Shown: positions 34,898 through 43,283, counted from the first letter of the stretch. The stretch: DNA of 54,829 bases from an uncultured Oscillospiraceae bacterium (GCA_910587465.1 CAJUMS010000008.1:10415-65243), one strand, 5' to 3'. Numbers and translations are program-made. The notes: generated from the letters alone by a model not told the origin.

Positions 34898-34926
34898 TTG
34901 AAAGTTGGTGAAAATAGTGTTATAAT
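34898..34926 (+). promoter_or_regulatory. Promoter of the mre operon
   Basis: TTGAAA, 17 bp, TATAAT. The leader to the mreB start is about 70 nt. Confidence 0.7.
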
Positions 34927-35000
34927 TTAACTTGGTATATAGTGTTGTGAAGAACAATTTACTTTATATAACTAATGATTTTTTCGGAGGACAGTTTACA

Positions 35001-36020
35001 ATGTTTGGAATGAACAAGGATATCGGTATTGATCTCGGTACGGCAAATACGTTGGTTTATATGAGAGGCAAGGGGATTATCATACGCGAGCCGTCGGTAG
35101 TCGCGGTGGATAAAAAAGCGGGTCAGGTGCGCTATGTCGGTCAGGAGGCTAAGGACGTTATAGGACGTACTCCGGGCTCCATCGTTGCGGTAAGACCGCT
35201 AAAGGACGGCGTTATCGCGGATTTTGACATGACGTCAATAATGCTCGCGCAGTTTATAAAAAAGGCGCTCAAGGGCAGAAGCAAAGCGAGAGTTATCATC
35301 TGTATCCCGTCGGGTGTTACCGAGGTAGAGCGCAGAGCCGTTAAGGAAGCGGCGCAGCAGGCGGGCGCAAAGCGCGTATCTATCATCGAGGAGCCTATGG
35401 CGGCGGCTATCGGTGCGGGTCTGCCAGTCGCGGAGCCTATGGGCAGCATGATCGTCGATATCGGCGGCGGTACCAGTGAGGTCGCTATAATCTCCCTCGG
35501 CGGTATCGTTGCGGCGCGTTCCGTAAGAGTCGCAGGCGATGAGTTCGAGTCCGCGATAATTAACTATATTAAGAAAAAGTACAATCTTCTCATCGGTGAG
35601 CGCACCGCCGAAAATATCAAGACGGGTATCGGTTCGGCGTTCAAGACGGATGATAACGAGCCCGTAATGGACATAAAGGGCAGAAACCTGCTGAACGGCT
35701 TGCCCGAGAACATCACGATTACCTCCGAGGAGGTTCGCGAGGCTATCTCCGAGCCTCTGTCGCACGTTATCGACGCTATCAAAACCACTCTTGAGAAGTG
35801 TCCTCCCGAGCTTGCGGCGGATATCATCGAGAACGGCATTATGCTCGCGGGCGGCGGAGCGCTGCTTCGCGGACTTGACAAGCTCATTCACGAGGAGACG
35901 GGTATGCCCGTAAAGATCGCCGAAAGACCGCTTGACTGCGTAGCGGATGGCACGGGCAAGGTTCTTGAGAATATCGACAAGCTTGAGGATGTTCTCAGCG
36001 AGGACGAGATGATCTACTGA
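35001..36020 (+). CDS. mreB: Rod-shape-determining protein MreB
   Basis: A 339-residue actin-like ATPase that organises lateral cell-wall synthesis. Phosphate-1 motif DIGIDLGTANTLVY is near residue 5; IPSGVTEVERRAV, EEPMAAAIGAG, the phosphate-2 region VDIGGGTSEVAIISLGG, and LAGGGALLRGLD follow. ATG 35001 has GGAGG 12 nt upstream; an upstream in-frame start at 34932 would lie at the transcription start and is rejected. First gene of the mreB-(36026)-mreC-mreD operon. Confidence 0.96.
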   Translation: MFGMNKDIGIDLGTANTLVYMRGKGIIIREPSVVAVDKKAGQVRYVGQEAKDVIGRTPGSIVAVRPLKDGVIADFDMTSIMLAQFIKKALKGRSKARVIICIPSGVTEVERRAVKEAAQQAGAKRVSIIEEPMAAAIGAGLPVAEPMGSMIVDIGGGTSEVAIISLGGIVAARSVRVAGDEFESAIINYIKKKYNLLIGERTAENIKTGIGSAFKTDDNEPVMDIKGRNLLNGLPENITITSEEVREAISEPLSHVIDAIKTTLEKCPPELAADIIENGIMLAGGGALLRGLDKLIHEETGMPVKIAERPLDCVADGTGKVLENIDKLEDVLSEDEMIY

Positions 36021-36025
36021 TAACT

Positions 36026-36331
36026 ATGACCGTAAAGTATCTGAGGTGCGGGGAGCTGTCAGATGCCCCGACGCTCGCCGATTTTATTCACTGCGAGCTG
36101 TCCTGCGAGGGAATGTGCGACGACCTTAAACGGCTTATCAAGCTTGGACATATGATCAGCTTTGAGTATGAGTGCAATCAATATAATGTGATGTATGACG
36201 GGATAAACAGTGTTGTAACTATTCGTGATGCTGTTCACGAGAAACACAGTATTCCCGAATATTATAAGAGAATATCTATATCTGCAGCGGACTTTTTGGA
36301 TATATTGTCAACAAAATGTGGTGAACTATGA
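36026..36331 (+). CDS. Hypothetical protein within the mre operon
   Basis: A 101-residue soluble protein between mreB and mreC that I do not recognise. It starts 5 bp after the mreB stop and overlaps mreC by 4 bp (ATGA), so it is translated with them. Notable residues are four Cys, three in a CELSCEGMC cluster near residues 23-31 and one near the C-terminus. No signal peptide or membrane segment is seen. The position suggests a role with the elongasome, but that is inference. Confidence 0.75.
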   Translation: MTVKYLRCGELSDAPTLADFIHCELSCEGMCDDLKRLIKLGHMISFEYECNQYNVMYDGINSVVTIRDAVHEKHSIPEYYKRISISAADFLDILSTKCGEL

Positions 36332-37191
36332 AGGATTTTTTTCACAGCGTTAAATTCAAGATACTGATATGCATTGGCGCGCTGCTGCTGGGACTTATGA
36401 CTTATGTGGCGGTGACGGTCGGAAAGGAAACGCCTCCCGAGCAGATAATCGGCACAATAACATATCCATTCGTTTCTGCCGCGAACGGCATTGCGGACGG
36501 GGTCTCTGGCTTTATTGACAAGCTGGTGAACGCTGATAAATACAAGACGGAAAACGACGAGTTGAATGCCAAGCTCAGCGAGATGTACAAGCAGACCATG
36601 GACTACGAAACGCTCCAGAAGGAAAACGAGCGTTTGCGCGAAATGCTGGAGCTTAAGCAGAAGAACGACGATTACCGGTTCTCCGAGCCATGCGACGTTA
36701 TCGCGCGCAACGCCAACGATATCTACGGCGGCTTTACCGTAGGCATAGGCGAGAACAGCGGTCTTTCCGAGAACGATCCCGTGATAACCTCGGTGGGACT
36801 TGTCGGAAGGGTGACGAGAACTGCCGCAAACTATGCCCGCGTTACAACCATAATCAGCCCTGAGGTGAACGTCGGAGTGTACACTATGCGCTCTAAGACC
36901 ACGGGAGTTATCGAAAACACCGTTGAGTCCGCCTCAAAGGGAATGTGCCTGATGAGCGATATACTTAAGGATGCGGATATTGAAGTCGGAGATATAATTT
37001 TTACATCGGGAAAGAGCGGTCTTTTCCCTGCGGATATAATGGTGGGAACCGTGACGGAGGTGTATGACGATCCGAACGGACTGTCCAGACACGCGCTGAT
37101 ACAGCCCGCCGAGGACGTGAAAGCAGTCACTATGGCGTTCGTTATTACGGACTTCAGCGGAAAGGGCATCCCTTTCGAGATCGGAGAGTGA
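36328..37191 (+). CDS. mreC: Rod-shape-determining protein MreC
   Basis: A 287-residue bitopic protein: membrane helix at about residues 11-30, a coiled coil at about 70-110 (LNAKLSEMYKQTMDYETLQKENERLREMLEL) and two beta-barrel domains (GFTVGIGENSGL, VITSVGLVGRVT, GDIIFTSGKSGLFPADIMVGTVTEV). It links cytoplasmic MreB to the outside PBP2-RodA enzymes. The start overlaps the preceding gene's stop. Confidence 0.93.
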   Translation: MKDFFHSVKFKILICIGALLLGLMTYVAVTVGKETPPEQIIGTITYPFVSAANGIADGVSGFIDKLVNADKYKTENDELNAKLSEMYKQTMDYETLQKENERLREMLELKQKNDDYRFSEPCDVIARNANDIYGGFTVGIGENSGLSENDPVITSVGLVGRVTRTAANYARVTTIISPEVNVGVYTMRSKTTGVIENTVESASKGMCLMSDILKDADIEVGDIIFTSGKSGLFPADIMVGTVTEVYDDPNGLSRHALIQPAEDVKAVTMAFVITDFSGKGIPFEIGE

Positions 37192-37195
37192 TCCG

Positions 37196-37795
37196 ATGAA
37201 AAAAATAATGGGGAGCAAGGCGCGTTCGCGCAGAATGATGCTGCGCGGTTTTCTGCGCTGGCTGCTTTACGCTGCGGTCTTGCTTTTGTTTTACCTTTTT
37301 GAGTGCAATCCGATAATACGCGGATATTGTCCGTTGCTGATAATACCGTTGGCGACCGCAGTCGCAATGTACGAGGGAGACCTCGCGGCGGGCGTTTTCG
37401 GTACGTTTTGCGGACTTATGCTGGATATGGCGAACGGCGTTACCGTCGTGGGTTTTTCCGCGATATGGCTGCTGTGCGCGTGTCCGTTTATATCACTGCT
37501 GGCGCGGTTCTGGATAAAGGCGACGTTTATCAGCCATTTTATCGTCAACGCGGCGGTGGTTGTTATAATGGGTATGATGGATTTTCTGTTCCTGCACTGG
37601 ATGTGGGAGGGCGCGGAGAGCGTGATATCGCTTACGGGAGTAGTCCTGCCGTCATACGGCGGAGCGATACTGTTTTCGGTACCGATATATTTCCTCGTCA
37701 CATTTATCGTAAACAAGCTCCGGACCAAGGAGCAGCGCCGTCTCGAGGAGTCCGCGCAGAGCGCCGAGGAGGCGGAATACAAGGAAAAGGACTAA
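37196..37795 (+). CDS. mreD: Rod-shape-determining protein MreD
   Basis: A 199-residue integral membrane protein with about five or six helices and a charged C-terminal tail (KEQRRLEESAQSAEEAEYKEKD). The fold and position right after mreC identify it; sequence conservation in this family is low. It supports MreB/MreC complex assembly. Followed by a 172 bp gap with a parS-like site before the PBP gene. Confidence 0.88.
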   Translation: MKKIMGSKARSRRMMLRGFLRWLLYAAVLLLFYLFECNPIIRGYCPLLIIPLATAVAMYEGDLAAGVFGTFCGLMLDMANGVTVVGFSAIWLLCACPFISLLARFWIKATFISHFIVNAAVVVIMGMMDFLFLHWMWEGAESVISLTGVVLPSYGGAILFSVPIYFLVTFIVNKLRTKEQRRLEESAQSAEEAEYKEKD

Positions 37796-37875
37796 ACTCG
37801 GCTGCGCCGAAGTTCTCTGCGTTTTTTTGCTGTCAAACAGGTTTGTGAAATGCCCTTATGGTATTTTCATTTTTA

Positions 37876-37891
37876 CGTTTCGCGTGAAACC
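37876..37891. promoter_or_regulatory. parS-like ParB binding site
   Basis: The 16-mer CGTTTCGCGTGAAACC matches the conserved parS TGTTTCACGTGAAACA at 13 positions, differing at both ends and at one central base. The core palindrome GTTTC...GAAAC is perfect. Firmicutes parS sites cluster near the origin, where dnaB, rplI and tilS-hpt-ftsH also typically lie. Confidence 0.5.
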
Positions 37892-37906
37892 TCAAAAACC
37901 CTCGCG

Positions 37907-37923
37907 TTGTCACATTGTGATAA
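37907..37923. promoter_or_regulatory. Palindromic operator-like site before the PBP gene
   Basis: TTGTCACA-T-TGTGATAA is a near-perfect palindrome (7 of 8 pairs). TATAAT at about 37937-37942 with TTGTGA upstream could be a weak promoter, which the palindrome would overlap. The binding protein is unknown. Confidence 0.35.
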
Positions 37924-37967
37924 TGTTTATTGGGATTTATAATTGTTATTTTGACGGGTGATTTATA

Positions 37968-40049
37968 ATGTCTAAAATTTCTTCTGTGGTTCGTTCTATC
38001 ATTATGGCGGCGTTTGTTATCGTTATCTCGTTTCTGTGCGGGCTAAAGCTGTTGAAAATTCAGCTTGTCGACGGGGCGGGATACTTGAGTATGACAAAGG
38101 AGAGTACTGTTACCGAGCAGGATATCGAGGCTGCCAGAGGACAGATCGTCGATGCTAACGGAAAGCTGCTGAATACGAACAAGATAGTTTACAATATTAA
38201 CTTTCAGTTTTTTTCACTGGAAAAGGGCACGGAGAACGAGATAATCTACCGCGTTCTGACGGTGCTCGAAAAGAATAATGAAAAGTGGAACGACTCACTG
38301 CCGATAAGCAAGACCGAGCCGTACACGTTCGATGAGGAGCGCGAATCAGCGGTCGAAACGCTGAAATCCAGGCTCAATGTAGGCAGCTACGCGACTGTCG
38401 AGAACTGTATCTATCAGCTTTACAAGCAGTACGAGATCAGCGACAAGTATGATGAGAAAATGCGCCGTGCTATTGCGGGCGTGCGCTATGAAATGCTCAT
38501 TAAGGATTTTTCAAAGCTAAACTCCAAATTTGTGCTTGCGAGCGATATCGGTGAGGATACTGTGCTGGAGCTTAAGGAGCTTAGCGCACTCCTTCCGGGG
38601 GTCGATATTACCGAGAGCTGGGAGCGCGAGTACCTTGACGGGAACATCGCCGCGCATCTTAGGGGAACGGTAGGCGCTATTTCGGCGGAAAAGTATGCGG
38701 AGCTTAAGGACAGCGGCTATCTGCTTAATGACGTCATAGGGCTTGACGGTACCGAACAGGCGCTTGAAAGCGAGCTGCGCGGTCAACGCGGAGTGCGCAC
38801 GATAACAAGGAGCGCGGACGGGCTGAGTGTATCGGATCAGGTCACACAAGAGCCTGTGGCGGGCAAGTCGGTCATGCTGACTATCGACACGGAGTATCAG
38901 TCGCTTTTGCAGGATATGCTGAAATATCACATAGAGTATCTGAACTCGCCGTATTACACGGAGAAATACGATGCTACACTCAGAGGAAAGGGCTGCAAAT
39001 CGGGTGCTGTCGTGGTGCTGGACGTTAAAACGGGCGGTCTGCTCGGCGCGGCAACATATCCGACCTACGATATCAACGATCTACTCAAGGATTATAATGA
39101 GGTGCTGAATCGTCCCGACGGTCCGCTGTTCAACCGTGCGCTGTTCGGCGAATACCGTCCGGGTTCGACGTTCAAGACCATTACAGCGACAGCGGGCATG
39201 GCGGACGGCGTTATCACCCCCGAGGAGAAGATAAACTGTACGGGAACATATAACTACTACGCGGGTTATACGCCGTCCTGCCTTGGAATAGGACATTATG
39301 GGTATATCCCTGTTCGGGAGGCTCTTCGCATTTCCTGCAACATATTTTTCTACGAGACCGCGCGTCGGCTCGGAATTGACAGGCTCGCATACTGGGCAGG
39401 CAGGTTCGGCGTAGGAAGGGATCTCGGCTTTGAGCTTAATATGAACCTCGGGCAGATGAGCTCTATGGAACTGTTTGAAGAGAACAACTACGAGTGGTAC
39501 GAGGGAAATATCATACAGGCGGGTATAGGGCAATGCGAGACCGCGCTCACTCCTATGCATCTTGCTGTGCAGGCAATGACTATCGCGAATAAGGGCGTTC
39601 GTCTCGAACCGCATATCGTCAAGTCTGTGTACAACTACGACTTCACTGAAAAGCTGTACGACAAGCAGCCCGTAGTTGCGGATGATTTCTCCAAGGAGCC
39701 TAATATGAACAAATACATGACGGCGGTACATGACGGAATGAAGCTCGTCGCGTCAACGCAGGTCAACTTTACGATCGACGGCGCGGGTTGGGTCAGCCCT
39801 TACGATTACGTCGGCGTGGGCAAAGAAAACGTGGCGGTAAAGACGGGTACCCCCGAGGCTGCTGCTGACGTTACAAACTCGGCGCTTATTGGCTTTTATC
39901 CAGCGGATAATCCCGAGATCGCGTTTGCATTGTATCTTGAAAAGGGTGAATTCACCAAAGTCCTCGCCGCGAACGTTATACAAGCGTACGTTACGGGTAA
40001 AATTTCCACCAACTACGATGATAAGGGTCAGCCGAAAACTATTCTTTAA
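37968..40049 (+). CDS. mrdA: Penicillin-binding protein 2 (MrdA-type transpeptidase)
   Basis: A 693-residue class B PBP that cross-links peptidoglycan outside the cell, anchored by an N-terminal helix (about residues 10-32). The dimerisation domain (AARGQIVDANGKLL) is followed by a long insert and the transpeptidase domain: SxxK motif PGSTFK (about 397-402), SCN, and KTG (about 624-626, VKTGTPE). Position right after mreBCD marks it as the elongation PBP2; SpoVD-type PBPs look similar but usually carry a PASTA domain, absent here. rodA is not adjacent. A GGGTGAT ribosome site precedes the ATG. Confidence 0.92.
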   Translation: MSKISSVVRSIIMAAFVIVISFLCGLKLLKIQLVDGAGYLSMTKESTVTEQDIEAARGQIVDANGKLLNTNKIVYNINFQFFSLEKGTENEIIYRVLTVLEKNNEKWNDSLPISKTEPYTFDEERESAVETLKSRLNVGSYATVENCIYQLYKQYEISDKYDEKMRRAIAGVRYEMLIKDFSKLNSKFVLASDIGEDTVLELKELSALLPGVDITESWEREYLDGNIAAHLRGTVGAISAEKYAELKDSGYLLNDVIGLDGTEQALESELRGQRGVRTITRSADGLSVSDQVTQEPVAGKSVMLTIDTEYQSLLQDMLKYHIEYLNSPYYTEKYDATLRGKGCKSGAVVVLDVKTGGLLGAATYPTYDINDLLKDYNEVLNRPDGPLFNRALFGEYRPGSTFKTITATAGMADGVITPEEKINCTGTYNYYAGYTPSCLGIGHYGYIPVREALRISCNIFFYETARRLGIDRLAYWAGRFGVGRDLGFELNMNLGQMSSMELFEENNYEWYEGNIIQAGIGQCETALTPMHLAVQAMTIANKGVRLEPHIVKSVYNYDFTEKLYDKQPVVADDFSKEPNMNKYMTAVHDGMKLVASTQVNFTIDGAGWVSPYDYVGVGKENVAVKTGTPEAAADVTNSALIGFYPADNPEIAFALYLEKGEFTKVLAANVIQAYVTGKISTNYDDKGQPKTIL

Positions 40050-40063
40050 TATTATCAAATGAT

Positions 40064-40099
40064 ACGCCCGACTGAGATTTGTATGTCTCGATTGGGCGT
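40064..40099 (+). terminator. Hairpin after the PBP gene
   Basis: ACGCCC / GGGCGT closes an imperfect hairpin with inner GAGA / TCTC pairing. No T run follows, so termination here is uncertain. Confidence 0.35.
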
Positions 40100-40187
40100 T
40101 ACATTGTCATTGTTCGTCAAAATGCACAAAATTAGCACCGTAAAATCCAGTAATCTCACAATTTTTTGTTAATATATAAAAAAACCC

Positions 40188-40216
40188 TTTTCATATTGGA
40201 GTTTTTGTGCTAAAAT
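40188..40216 (+). promoter_or_regulatory. Promoter of the minD-like gene
   Basis: TTTTCA, 17 bp, TAAAAT; the leader is about 80 nt before the start codon. Confidence 0.45.
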
Positions 40217-40304
40217 GTATATAGAGTATTTTAAATTATAACTACATCAGCGGCAGATTTTCGGGAAACCGTTATTAAGCCGTCATAGTTGAGAGGGGAA
40301 CATT

Positions 40305-41042
40305 ATGTCACAGATAATTGCAGTTACGGCAGGTAAGGGGGGCACGGGTAAGTCTACGACCTCCGCGAATGTTGCAACGGGTCTCGCAACTCTCGGGCAC
40401 AAGACGCTGCTCGTCGAGTTGGACTTCGGTCTGCGCTGTTTGGATATTATGCTGGGTATGAAGGATAAGGTAAAGCACGACATCGGCGAATATCTTGAGG
40501 GTAAAATAGACATTCTTACAGCTACCACCAAGGTTGACCGGGTGGAAAATCTGTCGCTCGTGTGCGCTACCAGAAACCCGTTTATCGATATAAATCCCGA
40601 AAAGATCATGGGAGTATGTGATGAGATGCGCGAGCATTTTGATTACATAATCGTCGATACCGCGGGTATCGGAAGCTCTGTGTTCAGCGTTATCAAGGCG
40701 GCTGATCTTATACTTATGGTAACTACGCCCGATACTGTCTGTGTGCGCGACGGTCAGATGCTGTCCGACTTCCTGTACGTCAAGAATTGTATCAATCAGC
40801 GGCTTATCATCAATAAGGTAAGCGAGAACTTTAAGAACGAGGATATACTGTACGACCTTGATGAGGTAATGGACGCTGTCGGAATACCGCTTATCGGCGT
40901 TGTTCCCGAGGACGTGAACATCAAGATCTGCGGCGCAAAGGGCGAGGCTTTGCCTCCGACATGCGGCGGCTTTAAGGCATATTCGTCTATTGCAAAGCGT
41001 ATCGACGGTCAGGACGTTCCGCTTTCGATCAAGATCGACTAA
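40305..41042 (+). CDS. minD: MinD-like ParA-family ATPase
   Basis: A 245-residue deviant-Walker ATPase: KGGTGKST (residues 11-18), ELDFGLRCLDIMLGM (MinD's DADIGLRNLD) and a nucleotide-base region VVPEDVNIKICGAKGEALPP. MinD recruits MinC to the membrane to block polar division. Its last residues (AKRIDGQDVPLSIKID) do not form the Lys-rich amphipathic helix by which MinD normally binds membrane, and neither minC nor minE is adjacent. Position after mre-mrdA and before mgsA follows Clostridial synteny. The function may have drifted from the standard Min system. GAGGGG precedes the ATG. Confidence 0.82.
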   Translation: MSQIIAVTAGKGGTGKSTTSANVATGLATLGHKTLLVELDFGLRCLDIMLGMKDKVKHDIGEYLEGKIDILTATTKVDRVENLSLVCATRNPFIDINPEKIMGVCDEMREHFDYIIVDTAGIGSSVFSVIKAADLILMVTTPDTVCVRDGQMLSDFLYVKNCINQRLIINKVSENFKNEDILYDLDEVMDAVGIPLIGVVPEDVNIKICGAKGEALPPTCGGFKAYSSIAKRIDGQDVPLSIKID

Positions 41043-41080
41043 TAATTACATACCGCAATGGACAAGGAGGGATTTTGCAG

Positions 41081-41476
41081 ATGAACATTGCTCTTATTGC
41101 TCACGATTCAAAAAAGGAGCTTATGGTTCAGTTTTGTATTGCCTACTGCGGCATTCTGAGCAGATACAATATTTGTGCCACGGGTACGACCGGCAAGCTT
41201 GTGTCCGAGGCTACGGGACTTCATATTCAGCGTTTTCTGAGCGGCACTCAGGGCGGAGATCAACAGCTTGCTTCCAGCATCAGCTGTAACGAGATAGATT
41301 TACTGGTGTTTTTCCGCGATCCGCTTAATCCGCGTTCGCACGAGCCTAATGATATCAATATTCTGCGGTTATGCGACGTGCATAACATTCCCGTTGCGAC
41401 CAATATTGCTACCGCGGAGGCGCTTATTCACGCGCTCGAACGCGGCGATTTGGATTGGCGCGAATATATGCGCTGA
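41081..41476 (+). CDS. mgsA: Methylglyoxal synthase
   Basis: A 131-residue enzyme converting dihydroxyacetone phosphate to methylglyoxal and phosphate, a glycolytic bypass. TGTTGKLV, FLSGTQGGDQQLASSI and LLVFFRDPLNPRSHEPNDI contain the phosphate- and substrate-binding and catalytic residues; normal length. AGGAGGG lies 9 nt before the ATG at 41081, favouring it over a TTG at 41075. Confidence 0.95.
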   Translation: MNIALIAHDSKKELMVQFCIAYCGILSRYNICATGTTGKLVSEATGLHIQRFLSGTQGGDQQLASSISCNEIDLLVFFRDPLNPRSHEPNDINILRLCDVHNIPVATNIATAEALIHALERGDLDWREYMR

Positions 41477-41493
41477 TAGTTTCGGAATTTTTT

Positions 41494-41525
41494 GAGCCGA
41501 GAAACGTATTGTTTCTCGGCTCTTT
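41494..41525 (+). terminator. Strong terminator after mgsA
   Basis: GAGCCGAGAAAC / GTTTCTCGGCTC is a perfect 12 bp stem over GTATT, followed by TTT. Confidence 0.85.
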
Positions 41526-41560
41526 CACTTTATATCCCCTTTTTGCATAGAATGTTTTGA

Positions 41561-41667
41561 AGCCAAGGTTTCGGCTGACGGCAAGGTGATAAGGCCGTAT
41601 TGTCAAAAGTCGGGAGCGAGGGGTATGGTCAGAACGAAGCGAGGTGAGCGCCCCGAGCTTTTGACTT
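41561..41667 (+). ncRNA. Structured leader upstream of the lysozyme gene
   Basis: Three successive pairings are visible: AGCC/GGCT (41561-41576), ACGGC/GCCGT (41578-41598), and GTCAAAAG (41602-41609) with CTTTTGAC (41658-41665), extended inward by CGGG (41611-41614) with CCCG (41652-41655). The lysozyme ribosome site follows about 10 nt later. A possible -10 (TAGAAT, 41548-41553) lies upstream. It could be a cis-regulatory RNA; I cannot match it to a known riboswitch. Confidence 0.45.
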
Positions 41668-41687
41668 TAAAATAAGGGGGTATTAAC

Positions 41688-42458
41688 TTGACTAAAGGCA
41701 TCGATGTTTCCTCATGGCAAGAGGACATAGATTTCAAAAAGGTGAAAAAAAGCGGAATCAAATTTGTGATAATTCGTGCGGGCTTCGGTACTCGTACATC
41801 TCCAGACAAATACTTCGAGCGCAATTATAAGGGCGCGACGGACGCGGGACTTCATGTAGGCGCTTACTGGTACAGCTACGCCGAAAGCGGTGCGGGAGCG
41901 CTTGAGGAGGCGCAGGCGTGTTTAAAGGTGATCAAGGAGAAGAAGTTCGATTTCCCCGTTTTCTACGATCTGGAGGAGCAGTCGCAGTTCGTTAAGGGCA
42001 TAGACTTTTGCAGCAACCTTGTACGGACGTTTTGCAACGAGCTTGAGGAGAACGACTGCTTTGCGGGACTGTACACTTCGCGCTATCCGCTCCAGCATTA
42101 CATTTCCCGTGACGTCGCAAGCCGCTATGCTGTGTGGGTGGCGGAATACAATCCCACGCTCAACTACCGTGGAAATTACGGTATCTGGCAGTACTCCTCA
42201 ACAGGCAGGGTGGACGGTATAAACGGAGCTGTCGATCTCGACTACTGCTATGTCGACTACCCGAAGATAATCAAGAGCGCGGGTTTGAACGGCTACGGAG
42301 AAAGTGCGCCCGCGCCGCTTAAGCCGATTGAAGAAATAGCGCTCGAGGTCATACGCGGCGATTGGGGCAACGGCGAGGAGCGCTATGAAAGGCTTACCGC
42401 GGCGGGATATGATTATTATGAGGTTCAGCGCGAGGTCGACAGGATACTGTATGGCTGA
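41688..42458 (+). CDS. GH25 lysozyme with Cpl-7-like C-terminal domain
   Basis: A 256-residue muramidase cutting the MurNAc-GlcNAc bond. The GH25 signature starts at once (TKGIDVSSWQ, Asp6), with FYDLEE (Asp94, Glu96) as the catalytic pair and WVAEYN and IWQYSSTG as conserved motifs. Residues about 210-256 (EEIALEVIRGDWGNGEERYERLTAAGYDYYEVQREVDRIL) resemble one Cpl-7 cell-wall-binding repeat. There is no signal peptide, so export would need a holin, lysis or non-classical route, as for phage endolysins. The TTG start at 41688 is supported by AAGGGGGT upstream. It is not within a visible prophage. Confidence 0.9.
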   Translation: MTKGIDVSSWQEDIDFKKVKKSGIKFVIIRAGFGTRTSPDKYFERNYKGATDAGLHVGAYWYSYAESGAGALEEAQACLKVIKEKKFDFPVFYDLEEQSQFVKGIDFCSNLVRTFCNELEENDCFAGLYTSRYPLQHYISRDVASRYAVWVAEYNPTLNYRGNYGIWQYSSTGRVDGINGAVDLDYCYVDYPKIIKSAGLNGYGESAPAPLKPIEEIALEVIRGDWGNGEERYERLTAAGYDYYEVQREVDRILYG

Positions 42459-42473
42459 CAGATGAAATTATGA

Positions 42474-42503
42474 GGGTAGCTTCGACGGCTGCCCCATTTT
42501 TTT
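42474..42503 (+). terminator. Terminator after the lysozyme gene
   Basis: GGGTAGC pairs with GGCTGCCCC allowing one mismatch, over TTCGAC, followed by ATTTTTTT. Confidence 0.7.
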
Positions 42504-42517
42504 GCGTAAACGCTCAT

Positions 42518-42546
42518 TTGACAAAGACAGGCGAATATGTTACAAT
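42518..42546 (+). promoter_or_regulatory. Promoter of the response-regulator gene
   Basis: TTGACA, 17 bp, TACAAT; the start codon is 33 bp downstream of the -10. Confidence 0.7.
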
Positions 42547-42578
42547 ATTAAAAAAATAAATCTGAAAGGACGAGAAAA

Positions 42579-43250
42579 ATGTCAGAAATAATTGCCGTGA
42601 TTGATGACGATCTGCATATAAACAATATGCTCTGTGAACTGCTTAGCCGAGAGGGTTATAAGGTCATACGCGCGTTCTCAGGTGGTGAGGCGCTGGCGGT
42701 GCTGGAGGAAACAACGCCCGATCTGATACTGCTCGACCTGATGATGCCGGGGCTTTCCGGTGAGCAGGTGCTGCCAAGGATACGCGATATCCCGGTTATC
42801 GTTATGAGCGCAAAGGTAGACGTGGGAAGCAAGGTCCAGCTTCTTATGTCTGGAGCGGCGGATTACGTTACCAAGCCGTTCGATACGAAGGAGCTGCTCG
42901 CGAGGATACAGGTGCAGCTTCGCCGCAGCAGACAGGTCACCGCGGATATTCTCGAATACGGGGGACTGACGCTTGACGCGGAGCTGCACGAGGCAAAATT
43001 CGGCGAAAACGCGGTAAAGCTCACCAAGACGGAGTTCGCGATACTGAAAATACTTATGCAGAACCCGAAGCAGGTCATAACGAAGTCGCAGATACTTGAC
43101 AGGATAAGCGCAGATACTCCCGATTGCGTGGAAAGCTCCCTCAAGGTTCATGTGAGCAATCTTCGAAAAAAGCTCCGCGACGCGTCGGGGTTGGATTTTA
43201 TCGAAGCTGTCTGGGGAATAGGCTTTAAGATGCGCGAAAATCTTAACTAA
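42579..43250 (+). CDS. OmpR/PhoB-family response regulator
   Basis: A 223-residue two-component regulator. The receiver has the acidic pocket IDDD (residues 8-11), phospho-acceptor in LILLDLMMPG (about Asp52) and the conserved Lys in TKPFD (about 101). The C-terminal winged helix (KLTKTEFAILKILMQNPKQVITKSQILD; SSLKVHVSNLRKKLR) is of OmpR type. It is the first gene of the cluster and is presumably phosphorylated by the kinase at 47621. The direct repeats at 43241-43283 are its likely target. Confidence 0.93.
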   Translation: MSEIIAVIDDDLHINNMLCELLSREGYKVIRAFSGGEALAVLEETTPDLILLDLMMPGLSGEQVLPRIRDIPVIVMSAKVDVGSKVQLLMSGAADYVTKPFDTKELLARIQVQLRRSRQVTADILEYGGLTLDAELHEAKFGENAVKLTKTEFAILKILMQNPKQVITKSQILDRISADTPDCVESSLKVHVSNLRKKLRDASGLDFIEAVWGIGFKMRENLN

Positions 43251-43283
43251 ATCTTTACCCTTTTCTTAACCGATTTCTTAACC
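43241..43283 (+). promoter_or_regulatory. Four tandem TCTTAACC-like repeats, likely regulator binding site
   Basis: Copies start at 43241 (TCTTAACT), 43252 (TCTTTACC), 43264 (TCTTAACC) and 43276 (TCTTAACC), spaced 11, 12 and 12 bp, one per helical turn. A -10-like TACAAT (43293-43298) lies just downstream without a good -35, the layout of a promoter activated by an OmpR-type regulator. The first copy overlaps the end of the regulator gene. Confidence 0.6.

Noticed and set aside
37801..37836. Terminator after mreD
   Set aside because: CGGC/GCCG with TGC loop is only 4-5 bp and the T run is 11 nt away, so it is too weak to list as a feature.
41688..42458. Prophage remnant based on the endolysin-like lysozyme
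   Set aside because: No holin, terminase, capsid, integrase or attachment repeat is visible around it.
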